DNA of 28,866 nucleotides from JAEUIZ01 sp046155605 (GTDB lineage: Bacteria; Planctomycetota; Phycisphaerae; Phycisphaerales; UBA1924). The DNA is taken from assembly GCA_046155605.1 (NCBI GenBank), contig JBJXFQ010000035.1, forward strand, positions 1 to 28,866, written 5' to 3'. The notes beneath the pieces were generated by a model. The model was not told the DNA's origin and made no database searches. It worked only from the letters and a program-made list of their open reading frames with translations. Made by a program: the position numbers and the translations under genes. Below, in pieces: positions 1 to 7,992 of this stretch (the stretch's first letter is position 1; every line of letters begins with the position of its first letter).

Positions 1-920
1 ACGAGCTGGTAATCAAAGCCGAAGCTGCGCGCGATGCGTTCGACGGCCTCGAGGTGCCGATGCAGCGCCGCCAGATAGCCCGCGCGGATCGCGCGCGGAT
101 CGATCCGCAGCCGCGGCTCGCCCTCGAGCCCCTCAAACGGCGCGGCATCGCGGAAATCAAACTCGCGCTCCGCACGATCGAGCACCTGGAACATGATGAG
201 GTCGTGGCGGCGGTGCTTGATGCGCGCCAGGGCCGCACGGATCGCCTCCGGGTCCTCGAAGAGGTCGGAGATGAGCACGATCAGGCAGCGGTTGTTGAGC
301 TTGGCGAGGGCCTGATCGACGACACGGCCGATGTCGGTCGGCGCGTTGGTCGGCTCATCCTGATAGAACGACGCGAGCGCGCCGACGATCTGCCGCCATG
401 TGCCCTGGCTGCTCGATCGCCGCACGATCGCGCGGACCTCGTCGTTGAAAACCACGAGCCCCGAGCGGTCACCCTGGTGGAGCGTGATGTATGACATGGC
501 CGCGGCGATGGCGGTGGCGTGGTCAAACTTGCTCCAGTGGGCCCGGCCGTCGGGGCTGAGCGTGTGGCCCGCGCCGGAGGCCTCTTCGAACGATCGCGAG
601 CCGTAGCGCATCGAGCCGGAGGCATCGACGAGCAGCACGAGATCGAGGCTGGTTTCCTGCTGATATTGCTTGAGGTGGAGTTTGTCGGAGCGGGCGTAGA
701 CCTTCCAATCGAGGTGGCGGATGTCGTCGCCGGGGGCGTAGGGGCGGTGCTGGGCGAACTCGACGCTGAAGCCGTGATAGGGGGAGCGGTGCTGCCCGCT
801 CATGACACCCTCGACGATCATCTTGGCGCGGAGTTCGAAGGTGGAGAGGCGGGCGAGGGTCTGGGGGTGGAGATAGAGGGACGCTTCCGCTTCGGGGGCA
901 GTCTCACGCCGGTCGGTCAT
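1..920 (-). CDS. DUF58 / von Willebrand factor A-like protein, C-terminus cut by window edge
   Basis: About 306 residues are visible, starting at ATG 920 with a weak AGGA eight bases upstream. There is no stop before the window edge, so the C-terminus is missing. Residues about 41-91 carry the DUF58 signature (SGQHRSPYHGFSVEF, then YAPGDDIRHLDWKVYARSDKL). This is followed by a vWA-type fold whose metal-site motif DxSxS is intact (D99, S101, S103, in LLVDASGSM). A second vWA strand, LIVLISDLFEDPE, lies further on. There is no signal peptide or membrane segment. Family members usually sit beside a MoxR-type AAA ATPase and membrane vWA proteins and are thought to act in chaperone-like or envelope-related complexes. 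That partner would lie outside the window, so the role here is inferred from the family only. Family assignment is secure. Confidence 0.9.
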   Translation of the reverse strand, partial: MTDRRETAPEAEASLYLHPQTLARLSTFELRAKMIVEGVMSGQHRSPYHGFSVEFAQHRPYAPGDDIRHLDWKVYARSDKLHLKQYQQETSLDLVLLVDASGSMRYGSRSFEEASGAGHTLSPDGRAHWSKFDHATAIAAAMSYITLHQGDRSGLVVFNDEVRAIVRRSSSQGTWRQIVGALASFYQDEPTNAPTDIGRVVDQALAKLNNRCLIVLISDLFEDPEAIRAALARIKHRRHDLIMFQVLDRAEREFDFRDAAPFEGLEGEPRLRIDPRAIRAGYLAALHRHLEAVERIARSFGFDYQL

Positions 921-1080
921 AGGGCGATCCTAACCCGTCTGGGGAGGCGGGGCAGAGGAAAGGCGGCCGGCACCCACGCAACCGCTCGCAATCACCCGCA
1001 ACCGCGACGAGTGCTTCCAGCGAAGCGTCGCCATCGAGGTTGGCCTGGGTATGCGTCAGGGATCGTGTGAGCGCGGCGGG

Positions 1081-1198
1081 GTCTTCGCCCCAACGGGCGA
1101 TGGGGTGTAGCCACGGGTGGAGCGACGCGGCTCTGAGCGTCGCGGAACCCGTGGACGACGTGACGTAATGGCGGGCCGCCCCGGAGGGGCGGAGGTTA
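1081..1198 (+). repeat. Dispersed ~120-bp repeat, copy A (inverted relative to 2440-2565)
   Basis: This non-coding block carries recognisable modules in order: a CTTCGCCC/CAACGGGCGA segment, TGTAGCCACGGGTG, a GCGACGC...GCGTCGC arm, GGAACCCGTGG, CGTGACGT, and CGCCCCGG..GGGGCGGAGG. CCACGGGT and ACCCGTGG form an inverted pair around the GCGACGC/GCGTCGC arms, so the transcript could fold into a long hairpin. The same modules occur in the same order on the opposite strand at 2440-2565. The remaining gap from 921 to 1233 shows no gene and no other structure I recognise. Confidence 0.75.
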
Positions 1199-1233
1199 CG
1201 TCTGTGGGTAAGTGGTTAGTTAACGCCGTCCGC

Positions 1234-1458
1234 TCAGCCCGCGCTCTGTACGCGGTTCAACATCCGCGTGCCCTGAGTTGAAACAAGTCCGCTCTTCGCG
1301 CCAGTGAGCCCGGGCTCAACGCCGTACTTAGAAGGCTTCAAGACGCCGCGATCCTGCAACTGCTTGACGACCTCTTGCATTTGCCGCACACGGTCAGGGG
1401 CAATCGCTGGGTTCCGGTTGGCGGCTTCTTCGAGGGTTGGCTTTGTCGGAGTGGTCAT
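1234..1458 (-). CDS. Small hypothetical protein (74 aa), second gene of the peptidase island
   Basis: The 74-residue product starts MTTPTKPTLEEAANRN and is hydrophilic, with a helix-prone middle (RVRQMQEVVKQLQDRGVL) and a glycine/serine-rich tail. A TTG at 1473 would add five residues. The ATG at 1458 is preferred because a GAGGGA ribosome site lies about seven bases upstream and overlaps the end of the preceding gene. That gene stops 11 bases upstream, so the two are almost certainly co-transcribed and translationally linked. I do not recognise the family. It has no signal peptide, transmembrane segment or metal motif. The tight coupling suggests it works with, or is a substrate or adaptor of, the upstream peptidase; this is inference. 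Confidence 0.7.
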   Translation of the reverse strand: MTTPTKPTLEEAANRNPAIAPDRVRQMQEVVKQLQDRGVLKPSKYGVEPGLTGAKSGLVSTQGTRMLNRVQSAG

Positions 1459-1469
1459 CGGTGTATCCC

Positions 1470-2339
1470 TCAAAAATACGCACGTGAATGGACAAAGATC
1501 CCAGTTTTCATCGTCCGCATGTAGTCCGAGAGGCAGTGATGGTACTTTCGGACGCTCCCGTGCAATGCCTTGTCCGCCCCCAGGTCATCGATCTTGAGCT
1601 TGATATCGTCCCCCTCCAGCGTTTCGCGTGAAATCCCGCGCCCGTGAGAGTGCCACCGCTGGTTGTCGCTCAGCACCGTGGCGATCTGCTTGGCTCGATC
1701 CTCTCGCAGTTGGGGTGTGACCGCCGCCTTCGTCGTCTCAGTCGTTGTCCAGTTCTTGAACTTGTACTTTGCCAGCCATTTCTTGAGCAAGGTGATCGAC
1801 AGCTCACGAGCCTGCTCGAACTGATGAAGCTCGGCAAGGTCAAACTTGACGAGCAGCGCATACTCCGCGTTCGTCAACTTGCCCTCTCGATCCTTCTGCA
1901 GCATCCGTTCGTATTGGATCAAGTATGACAGCGCCGGAACAAAACGGTCATCCTTGAACACCTGCGGGTCGATCGGTCCGAGCCGCGAGAAGTAGTCCAT
2001 CAAGATCGAATCACCCGACATGGCGAAGATCGTTCCAGCCGACATCGCTCTGTCCGGAATAATGAATGAGACATCATCATAAAACGTGCGGATCGTGTCC
2101 ACCATCCGCTCCACGACTTCGGCACTCCCTCCGGGAGTGTCGAGGATTACTGCGGCACGCTTTGTCGCGTTGCGATTCTCCATGCGCTCGATCGCGTCAC
2201 GAACCAGCGTCTCTAGTCCGTTCACGATTGGCCCGTACACAGCCACCGCGTCACGGTTCAAAGACTTCTCGATGTCGCCAATGTGGCGATCGAGGTTCTC
2301 TTGGACGACTGCGTTGAGACCAGACGGATCGGCGGCCAT
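1470..2339 (-). CDS. SDH-type serine peptidase (SppA/ClpP-like crotonase fold)
   Basis: The 289-aa protein matches the serine dehydrogenase proteinase (SDH_sah) branch of the ClpP/SppA fold. It shows the oxyanion-loop motif LDTPGGS (residues 66-72), the nucleophile motif DRAMSAGT with Ser100, and the downstream signature SRLGPIDPQ (118-126). A C-terminal helical region of about 150 residues follows, rich in charged residues. There is no signal peptide, so it probably acts in the cytoplasm or at the membrane face. The start is set at ATG 2339, five bases after GGAG; a GTG at 2345 is possible but badly spaced. The gene is visibly less GC-rich than its neighbours and sits between inverted copies of a dispersed repeat, both consistent with acquisition by transfer. 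Its substrate is unknown. Confidence 0.8.
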   Translation of the reverse strand: MAADPSGLNAVVQENLDRHIGDIEKSLNRDAVAVYGPIVNGLETLVRDAIERMENRNATKRAAVILDTPGGSAEVVERMVDTIRTFYDDVSFIIPDRAMSAGTIFAMSGDSILMDYFSRLGPIDPQVFKDDRFVPALSYLIQYERMLQKDREGKLTNAEYALLVKFDLAELHQFEQARELSITLLKKWLAKYKFKNWTTTETTKAAVTPQLREDRAKQIATVLSDNQRWHSHGRGISRETLEGDDIKLKIDDLGADKALHGSVRKYHHCLSDYMRTMKTGIFVHSRAYF

Positions 2340-2439
2340 GTACACTCCAGGAAGGGATCTCGCGAATGGATGATATCAGCCCACCGCCAGAGTTGCAGAT
2401 GACGCTGGCTGCCGCCCCCCGGCACCCCCGTCGAAGGCA

Positions 2440-2565
2440 TCTCCTCCGCCCCTGCCGGGGCGAGTCCATTGAAACGTCACGCTTTCCACGGGTTCCACGT
2501 CGGCGGGCTTCGCCGCGCCGCCGCTTCACCCGTGGCTACAGCCCGTCGCCCCGTTGTGGGCGAAG
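2440..2565 (-). repeat. Dispersed ~120-bp repeat, copy B (inverted relative to 1081-1198)
   Basis: Read on the minus strand, this block repeats the modules of copy A in the same order: CTTCGCCC, TGTAGCCACGGGTG, a GCGGCG arm, GGAACCCGTGG, CGTGACGT and CGCCCCGG.AGGGGCGGAGG. The hairpin arms have diverged while the CCACGGGT/ACCCGTGG pair is kept. The remainder of the gene-free stretch (2340-2743) holds a short direct repeat, GTTTCGGCGGGTC, at 2581-2593 and 2605-2617, and a small palindrome, GTCCAC-GGC-GTGGAC, at 2622-2636. I see no gene there. Confidence 0.75.
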
Positions 2566-2743
2566 AGCGGAGGCCGCGTTGTTTCGGCGGGTCTTGGTCT
2601 TTGGGTTTCGGCGGGTCCTGGGTCCACGGCGTGGACGGCGATCACGAGACGATCCGGCAGACGCGACCGTTGCCCGCGTACCCGTGGCTGCGTCGGCGTC
2701 CCGGAACTCTGCCGCTGGCAGAATTGCGCCCAGGCGCGCAGAT

Positions 2744-3403
2744 TCAAGGCGCGTTCCGGGCCGCGAGCGTCTGCGCTTGTTGTTCCAGCCTCTCGGCAAG
2801 CGCGTGCAGAACCTCATCCATGCCCCAGCCTGGGAAGTTCTTGTGCTCAAGAAGGCTCCGGACCCGAACGGCGAGTTCATTCAACAGCATGGCGTCACAC
2901 GCCTGAGGAAGCTGCTTGTCCGCGGCCTGCGCGACCCGCCAGATTGAGTCGTAGAACCCGTCATCGTCCCAGCCGAACTCGAACGACAGCTCCATCGCCG
3001 CCTCAACCATCTCGACGTACAGTGCGATCGCGCCGTCGGCGTCCGATGTCGCCCGCAGGTACTGATCGCCCACCCGGCGCGCCGCCCGCATGTCGGGGTC
3101 GCCCTTCCACATGCGCTTGGTCGGCCATACCGCCCGCCGCACCTGCTTGCGAAGGCGGTCGAGCGTTCCCTTCTTTGCCGTCGCGGGCTTGTTCAACGTG
3201 AGGCGACCGACGATCGCGGCCCTCGCCTCCGGAACGGTGGTGAACAGCGCGTGCACGAGTCCCAATAGCTGCGGCTGTTCCCAGGTGTGTAAGGTCCGCC
3301 GGAGCGATGCCCATGAATCGGGCGGCGGCACCCGGCGTTTGTCGTTGTCTGTGCGGGAAGCGCCGGCGATGACGGCCCGATGCGGGGATTTGGTAATCGC
3401 CAT
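2744..3403 (-). CDS. Hypothetical protein, predicted all-alpha (219 aa)
   Basis: The 219-residue protein begins at ATG 3403 with no clear Shine-Dalgarno site. The N-terminal ~30 residues are basic and polar. The rest reads as amphipathic helices, for example LLGLVHALFTTVPEARAAIV, RLRKQVRRAVWPTKRMW and AIALYVEMVEAAMELSFEFG, with an acidic WDDDGFYD motif near residue 150. No signal peptide, transmembrane segment or catalytic motif is visible. I do not recognise the family; a helical-repeat scaffold or regulator is the most that can be said. It has no close partner gene: the repeat-bounded island lies downstream and a tRNA lies upstream. Codon use is like that of the surrounding high-GC genes, so it is probably a real resident gene. 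Confidence 0.65.
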   Translation of the reverse strand: MAITKSPHRAVIAGASRTDNDKRRVPPPDSWASLRRTLHTWEQPQLLGLVHALFTTVPEARAAIVGRLTLNKPATAKKGTLDRLRKQVRRAVWPTKRMWKGDPDMRAARRVGDQYLRATSDADGAIALYVEMVEAAMELSFEFGWDDDGFYDSIWRVAQAADKQLPQACDAMLLNELAVRVRSLLEHKNFPGWGMDEVLHALAERLEQQAQTLAARNAP

Positions 3404-3569
3404 GGGCGGACAGTATTCGCGGTGCTACTGGCGCGATTCGGCGGTGCCGTACGCGCTCAGCCCAGCGGTATCGCTCACTGCGGCGGCGCGACCGCGTTTG
3501 ATCGACCTCGCCTCTGCCCGGATTTCTCCCCCTCCCCGCCATCGCGCGGAGACTTCTTGGCGGCAGGAA

Positions 3570-3656
3570 CGGTGGGGAGGGGATTCGAACCCCTGAGAGA
3601 CTGACGCCTCTAACGGATTTCAAGTCCGTCGCATTCGACCACTCTGCCACCCCACC
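3570..3656 (-). tRNA. tRNA-Ser (anticodon TGA)
   Basis: On the minus strand the acceptor arm GGTGGGG pairs with CCCCACC, followed by discriminator G at 3570, as expected for serine tRNAs. The anticodon stem-loop CGGAC-TTGAAAT-CCGT presents TGA. A long class II variable arm (TAGAGGC...GTCTC) and the T-arm GGGG-TTCGAAT-CCCC are intact. No CCA is encoded. Confidence 0.97.
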
Positions 3657-3814
3657 GTTGGGATTCTACGTCCGCGGGACGCCGTCCCGATGCCAATCGG
3701 ACTGTGCCGCCGGGAGAGCCGAAACGAGGATTGACTGAGTTTGACGTTTGGCTCAAGTTTGCCCTCGATCGCATCGAAGAGAGCAGGTGGTCCTAGGACT
3801 CGGAGGATGCCTGC

Positions 3815-4453
3815 GTGACACATCCGGCGAACGTCGAAGCGACGACATTTGGAAACACCGAGGCCGAGGGTTATGTGGACGTGCTTCGTCTCGAGCCGGA
3901 GGAAATCCATCGCCTTCGTGAGATGGAAGCGAACCTGCGCGGGCAGGGGGCGGAGTTTCGGCGCGAGCCGCGCGCGGCCTGGGCGTCAAAGGCGCTCGCC
4001 GAGTTCACCGGTCCTACGGGCGTCACCACGCGGGCCGTGGTCTACCCGTTCGATCTTTCGAGCAAGGGCATCGGGCTGCTGCACGGGGCCTACATGCACA
4101 CTGGGACGCGGGTCCACCTTCGGCTGTGGATCGATGAGGAAGAGTCGATCGTGGTGGATGGGACGGTGCGTCGCTGCGGCTTCCTCAACGGCCGCACCCA
4201 TGCCGTCGGCGTCGAGTTCATGACTCCGCTTCCCCCAGGTGTCGTCATGGCGGCGGCACCTGACAAGATGACATCCAATGTGAGCGACAGCAGCGGTCCC
4301 GTCGGACCGCCGACGGCGGCGCGCAGCGGGCCCGACGGCACGGCGAAGTTGGCGGATGAGTTGGCCGCGGCTCTACGGCTTGTGCAGCAGTTGGAGAGAG
4401 CGTTGCGGGAGTCTATTGGACGGTGCGAGGGCACCCGTGGCGGCTATCGCTGA
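3815..4453 (+). CDS. PilZ domain protein, putative c-di-GMP receptor
   Basis: The 212-aa protein starts at GTG 3815, eight bases after GGAGG; an ATG just upstream is closed by a stop after three codons. An N-terminal ~50 residues precede an RxxxR motif (RREPR) and, about 27 residues later, DLSSKG, matching the D/NxSxxG half of the c-di-GMP binding site. Beta-strands follow (VHLRLWI, VVDGTVRRCGFLNG, HAVGVEF) and close the PilZ barrel. The C-terminal ~60 residues are a Ser/Pro/Gly linker and a short coiled coil (LADELAAALRLVQQLERALRE). Both ligand motifs look intact, so binding is likely. The output is unknown: no partner domain is fused and no neighbour is co-transcribed. Confidence 0.85.
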   Translation: MTHPANVEATTFGNTEAEGYVDVLRLEPEEIHRLREMEANLRGQGAEFRREPRAAWASKALAEFTGPTGVTTRAVVYPFDLSSKGIGLLHGAYMHTGTRVHLRLWIDEEESIVVDGTVRRCGFLNGRTHAVGVEFMTPLPPGVVMAAAPDKMTSNVSDSSGPVGPPTAARSGPDGTAKLADELAAALRLVQQLERALRESIGRCEGTRGGYR

Positions 4454-4679
4454 TCGAAGGCTGGGACGGACGATGTGGGGTTCTGGGGGTCTATCCCGGT
4501 CGATTTTGTACGGCTTTTGAACGTCATTTACAAGAAAAATCGCGCCCTGAGTGGCAAACCGGAATTCCTGTGGCCTGTTCTTGGCTGACGGGGTGTTTTT
4601 CCAGGCCGCGAGGAGGCGGGTGGCGGTTTCACGTCCGATAACGCGAGTTGTTAGAGGCGAAGTGGTGAAAGGAGTCGAG

Positions 4680-5357
4680 ATGAGAGGATTCAACTTGGCG
4701 GTCGCTGCCGCAGTCGGGGGGCTTGCGCTGCCGGCGCTGGCTCAGCCGCGCGTGGCACAGTTGGACGTCAACAACCTCAAGTTCCAGGCTCGCGATGGGA
4801 CGGGCGCGCCGGTGCCCTTTGGAGGGGTCTCGCACACGGGCTCGCTCACCATGACCGACGACGTCGGCATCACGGAGATGCTCTCGGTGTCGATGCAGAC
4901 CGGCGGCGGGCCGTTCATCCCCGATCCGCTCTTTGTGGGCATCCTCACGTTGGCGAGCGTGCGCATCGATCTGCTCGCCGGCGCGGTGGTCGGCGGGCAG
5001 ATGTCGTTCGATGTCAACGGCGGCCCGGCGGGCGGCGGCGATCGCTACTCGGCCAACATCGGCCCGGGCGGCTCGGTCAACACCTACATCGGCGGTGGAT
5101 TCACGGTCGAGGCGCTCTCGACCGTCGGCATGTTCAGCGATGCGAACTTCGCGGGCGTGCTGGTGCCAGACTTTGTCGCGGGACAGGGGAATCCGCCGTT
5201 CCTTCAGGGCTCGTTCCTGGGGTTCCGGGTGATCCCGGACGGGAGTGGCGGGGGCTATTCGGAAATGGACATCTTCGTGAGCAGCGTGCCGACACCGGGG
5301 TCGCTGGCGCTCTTGGGGATGTCGGGGTTGCTCGCGGCCCGCAGGCGGCGGAGGTAG
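4680..5357 (+). CDS. Secreted protein with PEP-CTERM-like sorting tail
   Basis: The 225-aa protein is read from ATG 4680, six bases after AAAGGAG; longer in-frame starts upstream lack a ribosome site and would bury the signal peptide. Residues 1-21 form a signal peptide (MRGFNLAVAAAVGGL, ALPALAQ). The mature part is glycine-rich and beta-like with few charges. The tail VPTPGSLALLGMSGLLAARRRRR has the three parts of a PEP-CTERM signal: a Pro-rich motif (PTPG in place of PEP), a hydrophobic segment and an Arg cluster. Such tails are processed by exosortase-type systems; none is seen here. The substrate or matrix role is unknown. The upstream 226-base gap holds no feature I can defend. Confidence 0.85.
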   Translation: MRGFNLAVAAAVGGLALPALAQPRVAQLDVNNLKFQARDGTGAPVPFGGVSHTGSLTMTDDVGITEMLSVSMQTGGGPFIPDPLFVGILTLASVRIDLLAGAVVGGQMSFDVNGGPAGGGDRYSANIGPGGSVNTYIGGGFTVEALSTVGMFSDANFAGVLVPDFVAGQGNPPFLQGSFLGFRVIPDGSGGGYSEMDIFVSSVPTPGSLALLGMSGLLAARRRRR

Positions 5358-5457
5358 GACGCTGGTGGCGTAGTCAGGCCGCAGCGCTGCCTTAGGGCAG
5401 TTTGACGGGAGGCGCGGACATCAAGAACGCTAACTCGCCGAGCATATGAGGCGAAAC

Positions 5458-5491
5458 GTCGGGCGCGCCGCAGCGCCCGGCGTGTCTTTTT
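5458..5491 (+). terminator. Rho-independent terminator after the PEP-CTERM gene
   Basis: GTCGGGCGC and GCGCCCGGC form a GC-rich stem around a short loop, followed by GTGTC and five T residues. It lies about 100 bases after the stop at 5357 and separates this gene from the convergent RCC1 operon. Confidence 0.75.
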
Positions 5492-5534
5492 GGCAGATTA
5501 CTTACTGCATGCGCTCTATCAGCGAACGGGCGGC

Positions 5535-6581
5535 TCAGGTGCAGCCGGCACCAAACTGGTTGTTGAAGCAGACGAAGTCGTTGACGTTGAGCATCGGGAG
5601 GATCGTGCTGCCGTCGCAGTTGGCGCGCGGGTCGCTGGCCGCGAACTGGTTGATGAAGCACAAGAAATCGTTGACGTTCAAGAGCGGTGCCACGGTGCTC
5701 TGGTCGCAGTTGGGGCGGCAGGCGCGGACGGCGAAGGAGTGCCCGTTGCCGGCACCGACGGAGACGTACTGGCCGGGGGGAGCGTTGGTCTGGCCGACGA
5801 TGTTGTCGCCCCAAGCGGCGAGCGTGCCGTCCGTTCGCAGTGCGACGAAGTGGTATGTTCCACCAGCTACTTCCTGGAATGATCCAGTCGGCGCGGGGCA
5901 CTGCGAGAAGCCGCACCCGCCGAAGGCGGCCAACGTCCCATCGACGCGAATGCCGCACGCGGCCATGTCCGAGGCTCCCAGCGCGCGGAACTGGCCGGAT
6001 GGCAAGGTCAAAAAGTTTGATGACGAGGTGAAGTCCTCGATCATTTGGAGCGTGCGGGTGTCGGCCCGGACTCCGACGACGAACTGCCACCCCGCGGCGA
6101 CGGCGATATACGGCCCGGGATAGACCCGCGGCGGAGTGGAGCCGCCGCCCCACGCCACCACCGCCCCATCGCTCCGAATGGCGGCGTCCCAATGACGACC
6201 CGCCGCGATGGTGGTGAACACACCCTTCGGCACCTGCGCCTGGTTGCCCGCAGGACAGCCCCAGAAGGCGATCGAGCCGTTCGCACGAAGAGCGATGCAG
6301 TGGACATCGTCGCAGGCGACGGAGACAAAGGCTCCGGGCGGCACGAGGTGGAGGGCGCAGGGGGGATTCCTGTCGCCCCAGTGAATCAGCGTGCCGTCTG
6401 AGCGCAGGCCCACGCTGGACTCCGACCCGCCGACGACCATCACATATTCGCCCGGCGGTACATTCAACTGCCCTTCGAAGTTGCCTCCCCAAGCCGCAAC
6501 GTTGCTCTGCCCCAGCACAGCGGAAGAGGTTGCCACTGTGATCGTCAGCGTCGTCACTGCACGTTGCATGGTGTCTTTCAT
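5535..6581 (-). CDS. Secreted RCC1-like beta-propeller protein with GC-type dockerin-like module
   Basis: The 348-aa protein has a signal peptide (residues 1 to about 25, MKDTMQRAVTT...AVLGQ). RCC1-like propeller repeats of about 40 residues follow, built around the pattern 'V..G..H..ALR.DGT..AWG' (for example VGLRSDGTLIHWG and FVALRTDGTLAAWG). The end is a 61-residue dockerin-like module (288-348) with six cysteines and NVNDF in both halves. The start at 6581 overlaps the stop of the upstream paralogue as ATGA, so translation is probably coupled to it; ATG 6569 is the alternative. RCC1 folds bind partners in many contexts, but the ligand here is unknown. The protein is expected outside the cytoplasm, perhaps docked to a surface scaffold. 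Confidence 0.88.
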   Translation of the reverse strand: MKDTMQRAVTTLTITVATSSAVLGQSNVAAWGGNFEGQLNVPPGEYVMVVGGSESSVGLRSDGTLIHWGDRNPPCALHLVPPGAFVSVACDDVHCIALRANGSIAFWGCPAGNQAQVPKGVFTTIAAGRHWDAAIRSDGAVVAWGGGSTPPRVYPGPYIAVAAGWQFVVGVRADTRTLQMIEDFTSSSNFLTLPSGQFRALGASDMAACGIRVDGTLAAFGGCGFSQCPAPTGSFQEVAGGTYHFVALRTDGTLAAWGDNIVGQTNAPPGQYVSVGAGNGHSFAVRACRPNCDQSTVAPLLNVNDFLCFINQFAASDPRANCDGSTILPMLNVNDFVCFNNQFGAGCT

Positions 6582-7855
6582 GGGCAGCCGTCCACATAGG
6601 CCTGGTTGAAGCACAGGAAGTCGTTCGACGTCAGCACCGGGACGTTTGTGCTTCCATCGCAGTTCGCGCGAGAGTTGATCTGAAGTAGCAGGTTCGAAGG
6701 GGTCGGATCCAATGCCGACAGGGCCGCGAACTCGTTCCCGAAGCACATGAAGTCGTTCACGTTCAGCACCGGCGGGGTAGTAGAACGATCACAGTTTCCA
6801 AAGCACCCGCTCAGCCCGGCGTGGAACCAGTTCGAGTTGCTGTTTGTCAGCCCCCACAACGCTTCGTCTGCGGGCAGCGTCACGAGGTTTGGATCGGGCA
6901 ACGGATACTCTGGATCATCCCAAGCGACGAGACTGCCGCTTGAGGTTCGGGTAATCGCATGATCTCGGCCCGTGTAGATGTCGATCGCTCCGGTCGGCAA
7001 GTTGGCCACACCGCTATTGGTATTGCCGAAGAAGTCCCACGTCACGCCATCCTCGCGTAGCGCGTAATCAAAATGATGTCCCGCGACGATCTTGATGTAC
7101 TTCTGCGTGAGCGGTGCCATGTTCTCAGCGTTTGGACCCTTCGGCCCGGGGTCGCTCGGTGTCGCTCGACATGGTTGGACAAGGTAATCCCAGTATCCCC
7201 AACTGACGAGGTAGCCCTTGGTGCCGGATCCGTCATCAATAATCGCTATGAAGTGGTGGCCACCCGCGAGGATGTCGATGAACTTGGTCGGCGTAGCGTG
7301 GTCGGCGAAGTAGATGCCCGTGGGCGGCGTCCTGGCAATGCACCAAGTTCCCCACATCTTCAACGTGCGGTCACGCGAAGGATTGGTGGCGTCACGGACC
7401 AGGCCTGCGCTGAACCATTCGCCCGCAGAGACCTTGTGGAACTTCTCGTCCGCCGGAACAAGCCGCACGGCGTTCGGATACAAGGGCGGGCCACCGCCAT
7501 CGTCAGGAGGCCAAGCACCAGTCTCTCCATCGACATTCCGCCCCCATCCAGCAACCGTCCACGCCAGAGCAGGATCGGCGGTCTCATCGTTCCGAAGCGC
7601 CAACCCATGTCGCCAACTCGCGGAGACCTGAACGAACGGCCCATTGGTCATATTTCCGGACGGAACCTCGCTTTGCACCCCGCTTCGGACATGCACAGAC
7701 CCGTCCACCCGGATCCCCATGAGGAACTTGTCTCCAGCACTCAACTGCCGAAATGCACCGGGTGGCGGAATCTCGACGCCATCGAGCCCATCATCATTCC
7801 AAACTCTCACAAACCCTGCCTGACCCGCGGCATGGCCGCTCGAGAGTGCGAGCAC
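6578..7855 (-). CDS. Secreted RCC1-like protein with dockerin-like module; start region out of phase
   Basis: The open frame has RCC1-like repeats (AGDKFLMGIRVDGS, AGHHFDYALREDGV, TGRDHAITRTSSGS) and a C-terminal dockerin-like module of about 75 residues carrying the usual six cysteines. About 15 extra residues separate its two halves. GTG 7855 is only the first conventional start in this frame. It lacks a ribosome site and would cut the signal peptide in half. The missing half (RGLLIAVSAA) is encoded just upstream in the same frame, but that frame runs into TGA at 7939. The ATG with the good ribosome site (AAGGGA, ATG 7940) lies one base out of phase, across a 7-bp tandem repeat. Losing one repeat unit would give MNNPASSVQRPASSRSRGLL, a full signal peptide. 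As sequenced the gene is probably switched off or poorly translated. Confidence 0.8.
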   Translation of the reverse strand: MLALSSGHAAGQAGFVRVWNDDGLDGVEIPPPGAFRQLSAGDKFLMGIRVDGSVHVRSGVQSEVPSGNMTNGPFVQVSASWRHGLALRNDETADPALAWTVAGWGRNVDGETGAWPPDDGGGPPLYPNAVRLVPADEKFHKVSAGEWFSAGLVRDATNPSRDRTLKMWGTWCIARTPPTGIYFADHATPTKFIDILAGGHHFIAIIDDGSGTKGYLVSWGYWDYLVQPCRATPSDPGPKGPNAENMAPLTQKYIKIVAGHHFDYALREDGVTWDFFGNTNSGVANLPTGAIDIYTGRDHAITRTSSGSLVAWDDPEYPLPDPNLVTLPADEALWGLTNSNSNWFHAGLSGCFGNCDRSTTPPVLNVNDFMCFGNEFAALSALDPTPSNLLLQINSRANCDGSTNVPVLTSNDFLCFNQAYVDGCP

Positions 7856-7892
7856 TGCCGCGGAAACCGCGATCAGCAGCCCGCGAGACCTA

Positions 7893-7934
7893 CTGGACGC
7901 TGGACGCTGGACGCTGGACGCTGGACGCTGGATT
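7893..7934 (-). repeat. Heptanucleotide tandem repeat (CGTCCAG, five perfect units plus one variant) inside the 5' coding region
   Basis: Five perfect CTGGACG units (plus-strand spelling) fill 7893-7927, and a variant CTGGATT fills 7928-7934. The array begins four bases inside the ATG at 7940 and ends before the signal-peptide codons. Because 7 is not a multiple of 3, each unit gained or lost changes the frame. With five units the ATG frame stops at TAG immediately after the array, a 16-residue peptide. With four or seven units it enters the RCC1 frame. Confidence 0.9.
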
Positions 7935-7992
7935 GTTCATGGTTTGTCCCTTGCTCAATGACTTGGCCGAAGACACCCGAACTGATTTGCCC

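Noticed and set aside
3003..3650. Minus-strand frame starting MAEWSNATDLKSVRGVSLSG
   Set aside because: Its N-terminus is a translation of the tRNA-Ser gene and the rest shadows the 219-aa gene in another frame.
4454..4679. Possible promoter or sigma-54 site ahead of the PEP-CTERM gene
   Set aside because: TTGAAC and TGGC-type fragments exist but no pair with acceptable spacing could be defended.
5392..6597. Minus-strand open frame of about 400 codons, rich in Arg
   Set aside because: It overlaps the RCC1-dockerin gene in another frame. The RCC1 frame has signal peptide, repeats and dockerin; this one is Arg/His-rich noise.
7893..7934. CRISPR-like array
   Set aside because: The 7-bp units are contiguous with no spacers; it is a simple tandem repeat.
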